From positions 17,033,048-17,097,047 of the forward strand of contig CM026421.1 of NCBI GenBank assembly GCA_014871385.1: 64,000 nt of DNA. Reading direction: 5' to 3'. Position 1 is the first letter of the stretch, and every line of letters starts with the position of its first letter. Source of the DNA: Ceratodon purpureus. Taxonomy: Eukaryota > Streptophyta > Bryopsida > Pseudoditrichales > Ditrichaceae. Shown in pieces: positions 11,090-24,256 of the stretch. The notes below the pieces were generated by a model that searched no databases, had not been told where the DNA came from, and was given only the letters and a program-made list of their open reading frames with translations. Both the position numbers and the translations under genes were made by a program.

Positions 11090-12981
11090 GTATGCCTTCC
11101 ACTTGTAATTTCCGGTTTACCTTCAACGTCAACGCTTCCTTCTTATCATATAAACATTGCACCAAGGTATCACGAAGCCAATCCAGCAGAGATTTTCGTC
11201 GGACAAAACAATACATATACTACTGTGCCTCCCTTGATAGCGGAATCCTTTTGGCCTGCAGCATCTTCAAGTGGAGAGATGCTCACGGCTTTTCCTGCAA
11301 ATCGCTCCTCGTAAGCAAATACAGAATTTAAAATCCTTTTCATGCAGTAATTTAGTTGGGCACCCACATACCTGCAATCCAAAGCCGGTATGATTCGCTG
11401 TTTGCAGTGTCTTTGCTACTGGATCAGTTTTCCGAACTTTTCCAAAAACTTGAGCCTTATATACAAATCCAAGTAAACAAGGGCTGACAACTTTGAGACA
11501 AGTTCTCCTCACCCTTGTGATTTGATGACAGCCATGACATTATGAAATACAGGAGCTAACTGACTTGAGGAAATACTGCAACGAATTAATTTGGTCAGTC
11601 TAACTTCGAAACTTCATTTGGTGTGCAGAGCACGCTAACCAATCTGCTTGGTTGAGCTTGGTTACGGTATCCATGACACCTTCTCATGGGGACCACTCCA
11701 TCTGATGAGGATAAGTTATGAGTTCTCTGTTGAGAGCTGTTGACCGCGGTGTTGAGTCCCATGACTGGAACCGTGCGATTGTACTTGCACGAGTGGAACT
11801 TTCAAGTGCGGAAAATATTAAACGGTAGCAATGATTCCAGCATTGGCAGATTTTCTATGTTTATAATATTTAAATGGCAGATTGGAGGAAAAGGAGTTTC
11901 ATTTCTGAAGGCGTAGTTCGTCTAGCATATGAGAAGCTCCTTGGAACTGTGGTGCACCAGGAATCAGAACCAAGAGATTATTCTCTATAAAAGGCTTGAC
12001 TTGATGAATGACTGGGAGCATGTACTAAGGCAACAGCACTATGTATCACTGCACTTGGTACTTTGATAGGTAATCTGCACAAACGTCCCACTCATCTTGA
12101 AAATCATGCAAACAAGATATATGATGTGTTGAGCGAACATGATGTTGGCGATTCACGCAATTTGACGACTGAGCTGGCAGCGCTGGTGCGAGAGATGGTC
12201 TAGAAGCTGACTCACGTATGAAGGATGGTGATTGTAAGTATTCGGCATTTCTCTAATGGATCTTCCAAATGTAGCAACAGATTTTTACCATGACCAGCTC
12301 CTCTGCCGCCCATTCCAAGCAATGTTGCCCTGCTCTCTTCCTTCAACCTAAGTTCCTCCTCTCCTCCTTGGCTTATGAGCCTTCAAGGTTTTCCACAGCT
12401 GATCTAGATTGAAGCCTTTCAAGAGCATCAAAATCAGCAAGACACCATTCTCGGGCTCTTCCTTGTATACTGCCACAATGCCTTGTTTTATCTGCTTCAA
12501 ATCTATGCAGGCGACCAATATGGCCAACCTCTCTTTATTGGGATTTTCCTCATACATAGCCTTCACAATGCAAGACCATAAGATCCAACTGCCAGTTGCC
12601 TAATTCTCTCCGTTCACCCCAACCTCATTAGTTTTGCCTTACGCTTGTGCACTTATCACTTCGTAAAGAAGAGGACATACCGGAGTACCTCCCGCTCTCA
12701 CTTGGAACCTCAAAACAAAATGTGCAGCTCCTACGAATTGAATCATCCATAGGTAGTCCACTGTCATAGAAGTGTAGTAACACTCTCCAAAAAGTTTTGA
12801 TTAGCATAAAATCTTCAGAGACCAAAACCAATAAGATCAAATCTTGCGACGTCACAACACTTCGCAGCCATTGCACATATAATATCAAATCTTTGATATT
12901 ATACTTCGAGGCCCTCCACAGCAGGGCAGTCACGGCTTGAGCAGAAAGCGGTTTTGAGTCCGAAACATGAGTGAAGAGCAC
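11090..12981 (-). pseudogene. Coding-like minus-strand fragments, unidentified, probably decayed
   Basis: Several minus-strand blocks look more like protein than background. One, near 11512-11372, ends at a consensus donor (TTGCAG|GTATGTGG) and reads RRTCLKVVSPCLLGFVYKAQVF. One near 11310-11167 reads EERFAGKAVSISPLEDAAGQ and ends in a stop. The others are 12566-12348 (a 72-codon frame) and 12981-12628 (a 117-codon frame with IRRSCTFCFEVPSESGRYSG). GC content is higher here than in the flanks. I recognise no family and could not join the blocks into one continuous frame. They may be exons of a real gene I fail to splice, or remains of a gene or transposon. Confidence 0.28.
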
Positions 12982-15900
12982 ACGTCACTGACGTTAGCTG
13001 CGGAGTCTAACATGCAACACCAGATTTCCCCTTCTCATGCACACTTGTACTGCTCCTGCCATACCTTATCAATACACACTCTTCGTTGTGTCTACACCTG
13101 TGCCCTCTGTTGTGCTGCCTCTGTTATGTTGCAGTGATTTGCGTCTTCCCTTCCGACCTCCACTGTGAAGCTTTGTTGTGTGCAATATTTTGCAGCTTGA
13201 TCCATTTCAACTTCCACTGTGTAGCATGTTGTGTGCAATAACTTGGAGCTTGATCCTTTCTAACCTTCACTGACTTACTTCTTGATCACATTATACTCAC
13301 AGTTCCGAGCAATGACTTCATGTCAAATGAATGCACACTCTCACTTGACATTGCCCAAATTGCCGAAATTACTTTTATAGTTGTGTCATACAATCAATCC
13401 TTCTACTGTGGATGCATATCGGTCGATGAGGCTTTTGGTGAGGGGACAGGTTGTGACTCCAAGGCCGATGCTTGGTGCTCATGTAGATTACTTGTAGGAG
13501 GGCTTTATTTTGGATGTGTCAAGGTTGCCCAAATTTCTGAGTTGTGTATTTGTGTGAGTTATGTATTTTGTAGGTCGTCTAATCGTCGTGCTATACTTGT
13601 GGAGGTGTTGTCCATCCTGTTTTTCTTAGTTCATTTCTTTGCCATGGACGACTTGGAGCTTGTCATGTGTGTAAGCTTGTGTCAATACTGGAAGACCTGT
13701 TGTTTTTCATTTACTATTTCAAGGATTATGCACATTGTTGAGTGGTGTTGGACACATTGAACAAGAAAAAGAGCACTTTTTTGCATTCTCGTAAATGAGA
13801 AGCAACAATTTATAAATGAGAAACGGTGGGTTTTCTAGTAGTGTATGTGGTCCTTTTTTGAGTTCCTCATTAGGTCAGGATTAGATTACAATAGATGCTA
13901 CAATAGCCGGAAATATCTTATTTGATTCTCATGATCTTTGAGTTGCATGGCAACTTTTACCTTGTACAAATAGCACTTGCATTTGGAGGTGCTTTGATTT
14001 GATTAACTTCACGATTTGAAAATGTAATGATCAATGTAAACTTTAGCTAGCCTTGTATGAAAATGTATTCTAATGAAATATGCAATTGTTGTTGAGTTAT
14101 GCTATAACACGTGTGATATACTTATAAAACATGACACATAGGTTTGTTGTTCATGTGGAAGTTGGAGTTTGATGTTGTTTGTATATTTTATGTATGTAGT
14201 GAACAATTTGGTGTGGAGTGTTCTACTTGTTGATATCATTATATGACATGAAATTATTGCAATGAATATTGTATATTGTTACATTATTCATTTGCTAAAG
14301 GATATATATGAATTTAAGAAGTTGGTGCAATTTGCCATCTATCTATGGACTATGGTGCAATTCATTGTACGCACATTGCGATTTAAAAACTAGCCATGTT
14401 CTTTGGAGATTGTTTTATCACAAAAAATATTTATTTATATGGTAAACCTAATTCAAATTGTAAATATTTCCAAATTTAAACACTTCAGCAATTTCAATGC
14501 AAATTTTTTTTTTCCAAGTTTTTTTTTAAAAAAAAATTAATGTCTTTTGGTGTGATGGAATGCATGTTGCAATGCGTCGTAGTAGTTATAAATGATATTA
14601 TGTATTAGGAAGGAAAAAAAGATAGCCACATACAAAAACTTTAGGCGGGTAGTACTCACTTATTCTTAAATATCACCTAAATTTTGATATGCTATTACCA
14701 ACTAACAACTTTAATGTCCTATTTTAAAAATTTCAAGCCACTTAGAATTTTTTTTAAATAAAATGTTGTTGGTTGTGCTCAATGATACTACTCATACTAT
14801 TTTCAATTGCAAACAAATTAATACAATCACAACAAGATGCGACTTTTATGCTTAGTGAACACTATGTCATATAGGAAAAAAATGAAAATGAATTAAGTGC
14901 ATCTTCATGACACTATTCTAAATTGAATATGTAACTAACCATGTGACAAGTCATTTGAAAGAATAGTTTTGGCTATGGTGGCTTGCCCTACATTTAATTT
15001 CCACTACAAAAATTCAAAACAAGTAAAATGTAACCTCTTAATGCTTCTCATACCTTATTGTTGTGTTTTTCAATGTAACCTTGAAATTAATGAAGACTTA
15101 TTCTATTTATGATCACAACTTGGATACCTAATCAATTTGAACTAGGTGATTTTCTTTGATACTTCAATTCTTCCAATTAGCTCTTAGTTCTGAAGACGCC
15201 TATAGTAGTATCTTGTTTGCTTATTATATTTTCATTTTATAATATCATTTGAAATGTCTAATTAAAGAAATTGGTTTCTAATTTCAAGTTATAAACTTTA
15301 GATAAGACTAAAAAATATTTCATTTATAGTTTAATTGCAATGGATTTTGATGTAATGGAAGTTGTTAGAGGACTACACAAACAATCTCAACGGGATCCTT
15401 TTCTACACACAAACACTACATTTCATTAATATAATCTTTTATGTAAGATTCAAAAATGATTTTTACAACCTTAAATTGAATTAATGTTTTAAAGCCTCAC
15501 TTTCAAACTACCAAAAGGATTTACCAAAAGCAATTGTTGAAACATTTTAATCTTACAAACTCAATACAACATTTTGTACTAGAGGTTTGGAGGAAACACA
15601 TCAAAAATCAAATTAATCAAAGTAGAATTGGATTGTTAAGTTGAATATGTGCATCCAACAATGTAATGTAATATTAGTCATTTGAATTGAGATACCATAA
15701 TTCACACCATTTATATTAGGCCAAATCTGGAGATCAACCTTCCATTTGTTTTTTTTAAGTGTCTAAACTGTTGTTGATCAACATGAAGATGATACTAGTT
15801 GTTCTCCTTCCACTCTTTCTTGATCAAATTTTGAAATTGATTGAAGCATTGCCAAAGACTCTACAATGTAAATTTTCAAACAAATTGTGATAGATTTGTA

Positions 15901-17039
15901 TCTAAAGCATATGAAATTGACATGTACGAATCATACGCTTTATAAAACTTTTTGATAAAATTTGAAATCTATGACTTGGTACTAATAAGTCTTATATATA
16001 TGCGATCAGATTCTGTTTAAATGTCCAAACAAATTATAGTTCGTCAGACTCATGGACTAAATTTGTAATGAGTTGTTAATCTTACAATACTCTAATTTGT
16101 TATAATGAAGAAATATGTACAGATTGCACATCCAAAATATCAGTATCTTCAAAATTTTAAGTTATAACTTAGTCATATATTATGTATAGGCATCCTTGGC
16201 TATTATTTAAAGAATTTCAAAGAATCTTGCACTTAGCCTTAAAAAAACAAAAGTTGAAAAACCAATCAAGAAAAAAAATATCCATTTAACAAATCTTAGG
16301 CTTCACATCTCAATATATCACTTGGATTAAATGAATGTACAAATTCAACGCTTTTATCTTCAAAACTACATACTTTCACTTGAAGAAGATCTTTTCAATA
16401 AAATTCACAATGCGATGTGAAAACATCCTCAAATATTTAATGATTATCAATACAGAAAATCATTAGTTGTAGATATGGTTTGAGTGACGGAAAGCATGCA
16501 TATTAATTTTGCATTATTACTACTTAACAATAGATAGTATTGTACTGTACATAAATTCTTAGTTCACTTATCAAAAACTTATAGATGCTTGAGTGTTAAT
16601 TTTTTTGTTGAATTATTTTACACCTTTGTTTTAATTCTAATTATATAAATGATCGAAGAATTATCTTCCCTAAAATAATGATGTTATTAATGTTGTAATT
16701 ATTCAAGCTTCTTATAAAAATTAAATTTTAAACTAAATCAAATTTTTAATACTTTTTAAAAGTCATTCATCAATTTCACCTTATATAATTTTATTAGACT
16801 TGAAATAAAGAGTTTAAAATATGTTTTATTATTTGTATATATTTAAAATTATAGTCTTTTAATACAAATGTTTTAAGAGTATTTTTTTAAATTTTAAATT
16901 TCATATATTAAAACTTATTTATTTTAAATTTTTATGAAAATAAAAATATGTTTTTATTAAAATTTAAGAATGTAAAAATTATTTTATTTAAGTAACAACT
17001 TATATTAACGTAAACAAAATTCACAAAAGACCTTACGTT

Positions 17040-17096
17040 CCTTACACCACGACCTGCGACGACCTTACACCACGACCTGCGACGACCTTAAACCAC
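17040..17096 (+). repeat. Tandem repeat of a 23-bp unit, about 2.5 copies
   Basis: The unit CCTTACACCACGACCTGCGA plus CGA starts at 17040 and 17063, and a partial diverged copy starts at 17086. The block is GC-rich inside very AT-rich DNA. Confidence 0.8.
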
Positions 17097-17685
17097 CAAC
17101 GGTTTCAATAGCAAATTCTTCACTTCCACTGACTTGCATGTTTGGAAAGCTAGATCGTTACTTTTGCCGCTTGCTGTGAAGCATGTTGCGCGTCATAAAG
17201 GAGTACAACGAAGTATACAATTACTATGGCTATGTCAAGAAAATATAATAATTTTCTATTGTAATTTGATAGATACGAATAAAATTTCTATTTACAATAA
17301 AATAATAATTTTACAATAGATTTAGTTTCAATAATACCTAAAAGAGGCTTGTTTTAGAATCTATTTGTTGTTTTTGATTTTAACTTATTTACCTCTTTGT
17401 CAGTACTAAATTAAAACTGAATTTTAATAAGAAAACAAGCAAAAATTGTATTCCATAATCATTGTCATTTTGTACTACTTCAAATTTAATTATCTAAATA
17501 TATTTTTATCTAATGGAAACAATATTATCTTACTCCAATTTGTTTTTATTATTTTTTATGATAAGTTTATTATTAAAAATATGATAATATTAAATCTTAA
17601 TAAAAATTTGCATCAATGTTGTATTTAATTATATCTTTATGTCTACAAATCAATGCAATTTAAGATTTAATTTAACAATATATAT

Positions 17686-17864
<179 letters not shown>

Positions 17865-20310
17865 AGCTTTGATACCATAAATATAATTTTAATTTAAATA
17901 TCATTTTTGAATTAAAATTTTAAATAATAAATTTACTTAACGTCAGATTTTTTTAATAAAGTTTACAAGTTTAAAAAAATACATATTATGAATAGATGTA
18001 AATAACTTTCAATGAAAAAATCCTCTTAAAAACATAAATGTAACTCAATAAGATTAATAAAAAAATAGAGATAAAATCATTATTATAAATCAAATTATTG
18101 AATATAACAAATTGATAAGAATATATGCAGACTAAGAGATTTTTTTTTTTATAAAAAAATATTATAAAATAGGCAACAAATTATTTTTAAAAATATATTA
18201 ATCAATTTCTAAATTTCCATATGTTTTATGCACGTTCATGTTCCAATTCATAGTTTTTTTTCTTTCCCAATGTCACTCTTCTTATATTCAAAAATCACCT
18301 ATGAGAGATTACAAACAATCATCACACTCAACAAGTTTCTTACCAATGTACAAAGCCGCTATAATCTCAAGGTCAAACTTCCTCTCTTGTCGCAATACAC
18401 CACTTTGAAAAGTTGCAACGGCGGACGAGCTTAAAAGTATATTAAAATTAATAATATTTTTGATATACTTTTAGATAACATTCACAACTTTGCAATGCTA
18501 CGATAATTCTTCAACATAGATAAATGTTTATTGAAACTCTCATAAAAAAAATTCATTTGATTCTAATGAAGTTCTTTGATCCATCATAGAAAGTACTTAT
18601 TTGAAATTCCCATGAAAAATCATAGTGAATTTGTAAAAAAAAATTGTTATCTATTTTAATCTTAATAAATAGGTTACTTCAAGTTTTAAACAAGCTTAGT
18701 TTTACAAAGCTTTAAATATCATTTTATTCTTCTATTTCTTCTCCTCTCCTATCATTTATATTACATCATTATCAAACTTAGAATGTAAAAATTCATTTTA
18801 GAAATCCCTTTTATCTATTTAAAGCTCTCAATATGTATGTAAATGAAATATTTCTCAAAACCCCTCACCTTTATATAATCCTACTTACAGCCAAAAAATT
18901 ACCAATGTTTTTAGTAACAATTTTCTAACGGCTCTTAAAAAATTTGAAGTGTATTCAACCTCTTCTTGTAATGCAAAAAATTATATTTTTTATCTTTGGA
19001 AAATTTAAAACAAAAAAGAGACTTAATTTCTCTTAAATTATACTTTGAGCTCAATGACAACTACTTTTGAATTAAATGTGGTTTTTTTAATTGAATATTT
19101 TTTGAAACATTAATGTCATAAATACCCAAATTTTTTATAGATTTAATAATGCTTAAAACATGCATAATCTTTAAAATAAATGCTTTTAAAAATTAAATCC
19201 ACATTTTTTTATTTTTAAATATTAAATGTACATAATCCACTGAATCCATATAACCTACCAAACCTATTTAATCATCTTAATCCATTTAATCTGTTTAATT
19301 CATTTAAGGAATCTAATTTATTAAATCCATCAAATATAACTAAAATATACCACATAATATTTAAATTATTAATATATTTTATTTTTAAGAATAAAAAAAA
19401 GTTATACTTGTTTTCAATCAATATCTAACGGAGTCCTTTGGAATTTAATGAACACTTGTTATGAGGAATAGAATTCTATCTTTCCACTTCTTAGAATATT
19501 CAAATGTTTCATTAAAAAAAATATTTATAAAAAAATAAAATATAGAATTTTATTTGATATTTTAGTCTTTTTAATGTAATTTTAAAAAACAAAATCTCAT
19601 CTATTAAAATATCTCAAATTTTTATTTTTATATGAATCTTAATTTTTTTTAAATAAATAAATTTGATTAAAATTTTAAATCAAATATATATTATTTTTGT
19701 CTAATAATTACTAAAATTATCTTTAACACAATCTTGCGGTTAAAATTTACTTTTATAACAATCAATAATTTTGCATTACTTTTAGGTGTAAATAATATCT
19801 CAAAGAAGCCTGTCTAGAATACTACCTTTGTTCTAGGCTCATTATAAGTGTTCAAACTTTCACAAAGTGTAGCATTGTTTGATTTGTACCTGCTCAACAT
19901 TATAGATGCTTGTGTAAACCATAAATTGTTTTTTAGATCATATTGACTGTGCATCGTTCGAACAAAATCATTCTCAAGCGTGCTTCCAAAGTAAAAGCAA
20001 AACTACATCATCTTTGAATACACCAACTATCAAGAAGGATCAATTCCCTATCCACTTAAAGATTGAGATATTGTCAGAGTAGACTTAAAACTTGACACGC
20101 TAACCCACTTACAACTTATTTATTTAGTGTGTTGCATTCAGCTCTACCTTGTGTCACTATCACTAGAAAATGTTGAACTGCTATTATTTTTCTAATTGCA
20201 CAGACTTTTCTCTACATGCAAAAATGTTGAACCACTTCATTGGGATGATAACTACATACGATATGTATTTTTTTTTTAATAAATGAATTAATAATTTTTA
20301 AAAGATTGTA

Positions 20311-20748
20311 ATTTTGTAATTGCAAACTATGCAAATTTATAGGTCTTTGGCATTATGTCCTCGTATGGTTCCAAAGTATGGAGATATCCCTATGTTCACA
20401 CGTGCAACGTCAAACTTTTTAGGGAGAGAATGGTTTGGTAGTGTTTCTATTCAACGTGAAGATGTTGATAGTGAATATTACGGACAACTCCGCCTCCTCT
20501 TTAGATGCAACATGGTAGGAAATAATGACGAAACTCGAAGCAAAGACTAGTGTTTTATACGGTTATACGAGCATGTTCAATTTGATAGGTTATTGAATAG
20601 CAATGAACCAAAATGGCGTGGAAATAACAGTGGTTCATATGTTGTTGTAGAAATAGGTTCAATTCTAAAGGCTATTCAAATTTTGCCAAATTTTCAGAGA
20701 GATGATCATTTTTTTGTAAATGATTATTGCATCGGTGGCAGCGTCAGC
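20311..20748 (+). pseudogene. Transposase-like C-terminal fragment with an in-frame stop
   Basis: One reading frame, interrupted only by a TAG at about 20548-20550, gives a product with the pattern of the C-terminal domain of plant and fungal DNA-transposon proteins. There is an opening YRSLALCPRMVPKYGDIP, then YYGQLRLLFRCNM, then CFIRLYEHVQFDRLL, then SYVVVEIGSILKAIQILPNF, then DHFFVNDYCI. The order (aromatic-rich segment, 'YGQL-LLF', 'V-RLYE', 'Y-VV-I-SI-+-IHLVP-F', 'FFVN+-I') resembles the end of KDZ/Plavaka- or CACTA-type proteins. That assignment rests on remembered pattern only. No upstream catalytic part is seen, so this is a dead fragment. It sits next to a member of the MITE-like family (20960-21730). 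Confidence 0.5.
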
Positions 20749-20959
20749 CCATGTGGCAGTGAATGCTGTGTCCAATCATGCAGGGCCTTGTTTTTCAAAG
20801 TGGATTGACTGCACGAGGGTGAGGGTGAGTTTTTATAGCAAGTCCTTTGCTCCTTTTGAAGCCCTCCACTTGAGCTTTGGCGAGTCTAAACTGGCGAGGC
20901 ACTGTGCGGATGCGAATTTGTCTACAGTGACTTCACAATTTTTTTTAAAACTTGATTTT

Positions 20960-21730
20960 GAAAAATCCAACCGTAGGATCTTGTTTAAAGCCATCTAATT
21001 AGTCCTCGTACGAAGGTTTTGCAGAATTTGACCGTGCGGATCTTGAGATATATTCAGTCAAAGTTCCAAGTTTTATAAAAACTTTCAGACATATCAACAG
21101 TGATTGGGTCACCTTCGTCACCCATTTTTCCTTCACCATTTTCTCCTTCTAAACCACATTATATGGTGTAAAATTCATATCTATTTTGGATTTATTTATT
21201 TTTTAAATTTCTTTCCTCTACAATTTCTTTTCCATACAAATGCATGTATACACCGTTCGGATTTCAAAAAATAGATAATCTTCTTAGGCATTTTTAGTCT
21301 GGAAAAAGAGCCAGTGTATATGCATTTCATTTGACTCCCGTAAGTGGAAATGTGGTTTTTCAATGCTTTTGTGTGTTGTATTGTCTTCAATTTTTTTGAG
21401 CATACTCCCAACTCACTTTAGAATCCAAAACTGAAGAACTTCCAACTACATAATCTCAAAAAATTGGTTGTTTCACTCTCTGAATGGTGGCTGTCTCTGC
21501 CGAGCAGTACCAAAAAAAACTTTTCTTTCAAGTTCAAACCTTACGATCTTCCAAACGGTAAGGAGTTACAATCTATAATTTTGTGTACACATACATGTAC
21601 AAGTTAGGTACTAGATCCTACGGTTAGATTCTTTAAAATACATTTGAATTTGCATAATTCTACCTTGAACTAAAAGAGGTAGAATTGAGGCAGAATTTGG
21701 GATTTTATGGCCAAAAACTTTAGGGGTTAA
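20960..21730 (-). mobile_element. MITE-like element, copy C, left end lost
   Basis: The right end reads CTTTAGGGGTTAA at 21718-21730, the same terminus as the intact copies at 46431-47365 and 56516-57446. About 115 bp inside lies the family's GATCCTACGGTTAG block, preceded by ACATGTACAAGTTAGGTACTA, which recurs in copy D at 58535-58560. A second ACCGTAGGATCTTG block lies near 20970. I found no TTAACCCC end on the left, so the left boundary is approximate. Confidence 0.6.
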
Positions 21731-22255
21731 GGGGCTGATTCTCCATGCATCTCATATTTTTAGATAAAAAACCAACAAGCAAAGGCCTTTTAAGTCATGC
21801 ATGTTTGTAGTTGACACTAGAGTACAATGGCAACCATCAACAGTTATAAACAAATTTGGAGAGATTTGTTCCATTTCTCACAATGAACTCCTCTACAAAT
21901 CACTCAAATCACAAGTTTATCTTACTATAATACTTTGACACTACACTCACACACACATGAGTCTTTATTTCCATTAGAGAAAATACGAAAAACACTCACC
22001 TTCACAAATAACTCCAACACTTGAAAACATAAACACAACTTCATTCTACCACAGTACATACATCTCATCCTAGCATACACCATCACCCACAAAAGAACCA
22101 CCTCATAACAACCAACACTACCATACACAAGATAGGATCAGAGTTTGGTAAGGCATCACTCACTCCAGAGCCCAACCCTAAAACAGATCAGATTGGATTA
22201 CAATTCTATAATAGTACCTCGAACCCAAAACGGTATTCCGATTCACGACTAACGA
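21731..22255. other. Gene-free stretch upstream of the Dof promoter
   Basis: AT-rich and then A/C-rich DNA with no convincing frame. It ends at the start of the GC-rich Dof promoter region. Confidence 0.45.
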
Positions 22256-24256
22256 ACGACCGACGAACGCCGTCCCCAAGCCACATCCAACACGCACGCT
22301 CGCTCGCTTGCAAGTTGCGCTAACGCAGGATGACGAGGAAAGCGCATGCGATGGATATCATCCACGCTTTCCCTGCTTTTCATCGGGCTTTTGGGTCCCT
22401 TTCCATCCGGGGGAGAATCCAAAAGCGCTGTCAGAGAGGCTGGGCCCTGGGCGCCTCCTGCCCACAACTGCCAGGTCGGACGCGCATCGCCGTCCTTTTG
22501 TTGGACGGCTGCGATGGCGTAGGCCGGAGGGGCGTGTGGCCACAAGCTTGGTCCTCTGCGGCTCTAGTGGCCCAGGTCCATGCACTCCCCCCCTTCCATC
22601 CCTCCGAGCCATGCATTTGGGGGCCCAACTTGTCCTCGTCATACCACTCCTCTCTCCTCCATCACAACAGGTCTCACTCCTCCTCTGCTTCTCTTTACTA
22701 GTTCGAGGTTGTAGAAGGCAAGAGGAAGCGGAAAGGAGAGGTTTTGAATTGTGGGTTGTGTTCGGAGGGTGGGTTTTGTTCTAGTTTCGGGGTTTTCTGT
22801 TGTTGAGGTTCTGGTGGGTTGTTTAGTGGGACTTCCTCCAACAGAGTTAGATTCATACTGGTGGTAGGGGGTTTGGGACAGGGTGGAGGGGAGTTTGGGG
22901 GGAGATTTGGAGGAGGTGGCTGGAGTTTTGGAGCATGGTGGAGGATTTGGAGCACAATGGGGGCGGTTTATGATTTTTCATCTGTGAGTTCATGGGAAGA
23001 GATGATGGAAGTTTACACTAGCAGCACGTTTTGCAAGTTATGTCTAGCCCCTGGGATTTCTCTTCTGGTTTTTTAGTTTTTTGTAGTTTTGTTTTTTGGT
23101 GTGTGTGAGGTTTGGTTTTGGTGTGGGTTTGGGGTGTTTGGGCGGTGAATCTGGTGGGGAGATGAGGGGACTTGGTTTGGGGATTAGAGGGGGGGGTTTG
23201 GAGTGTGTGTTTGGGGGTGGGTGGGATGAGTAGGGGGGTTTTGAGGGGAGGGTTTCATGATGTGGGAGGTTAAGTTTGTGGGAGTGGGGGTTGTGGTACG
23301 ATGTGACGGGGAGGGGTAAGGTTTGGGGGGTTGTTCGGAGTGTTTGTGTGGGGGAGAGAGTGAGAATGGCATGGGTGGTGTGTAAGTGAGAGTGGGTGGT
23401 TCGTTTTCTGCACTATCGTTCTTCAGCAAGTTTTGAAGGTGTTAAAGTTAAAGGTTTTAAAGGCATTCCTGATGGTGATGTGTTTATTCCGGAAGATTTG
23501 GTCTGCTGCACTACGGCTGCAAGTGATTGAATTTCATTTGCGAGTGAGGGGTTAAATGGAACTCTGGTGATGGTAGTCAAGCATGGCACGTAGGTGAGGA
23601 CAGATGTGAAGAGAGTTTCGATAATTTCGGGGTTAACCGGGATGAGTTTTCTCTGAGGGGGTGGTAATTGATATGGGTTGAGGAGATGTGCATGACATGA
23701 GATCATGTACTCATTTGGTAGAAATACTTCTGTGGAGACTAGGTTTCGGGCCTTTATTACTCAAATGTTTTATGCTGCATATTAATTTAGTTTGCCAGAG
23801 TATTTAAATGGGCGGAGCCTTGGAGTCATATTTCTATGGTGTCATGGGTGCAAGGTCTTTGGGACGAAACCTTCATGGTGTGGTTATGTCATTCCCGTGA
23901 TGTTTAGCATTTAGGAAGAATGGCTTAATGTCGTGGATATGTGGGAGTTGGATTCCGGTACCTGCAGTAGCCTGATTCGGTTCTCTATTTTCTTTGCAGG
24001 TTTCGGAATGATCTCTAGCACACTTAGTTAAGAAGAGAAGCAGCACCATGGCAACTCACGGTGGAAACCATGTTATGAACAGGTTGTGAACATCCCTGGG
24101 GGCAAATGATACACAGTATTTGGTGAAGATTGGTACGTGCGTTGTTGTGGGAAAGGGCTTACCGTGAAAGTGGCAGAGAAATCCTCTGTCAGAGTAGTTT
24201 AGCTTGCAGAGAGGTCTCAAAATCTGAATTGAGGATCTTGTGGATGAGGATGTGAA
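22256..24256 (+). promoter_or_regulatory. Promoter island and long 5' leader of the Dof gene
   Basis: A GC-rich region starts at 22256. The plus strand is C-rich up to about 22690, then strongly G/T-rich to about 23400, which places the likely transcription start near 22690. A consensus acceptor (TTTCTTTGCAG) ends at 23999, so the leader probably holds an intron of up to about 1 kb whose donor I could not fix. An in-frame TGA at 24245-24247 just before the ATG shows that coding does not extend upstream in this exon. Confidence 0.5.
22840..23400 (+). repeat. G/T-rich strand-asymmetric tract
   Basis: The plus strand is almost free of C over long stretches and full of GGGG and GGGTTTGGGG-like runs, giving many potential G-quadruplex motifs in the transcript-sense strand. 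It is probably inside the leader intron of the Dof gene. Minus-strand frames across it (Pro/Thr-rich) are artefacts of the composition. Confidence 0.75.

Noticed and set aside
13320-13760. 146-codon plus-strand frame
   Set aside because: Cys/Phe/Val-rich composition follows the T-rich strand, with no motif, splice context or neighbour support.
22308-22784. 158-codon plus-strand frame and overlapping frames in the Dof promoter
   Set aside because: All frames of a GC-rich island tend to be open; there is no domain, and the region behaves as promoter and leader.
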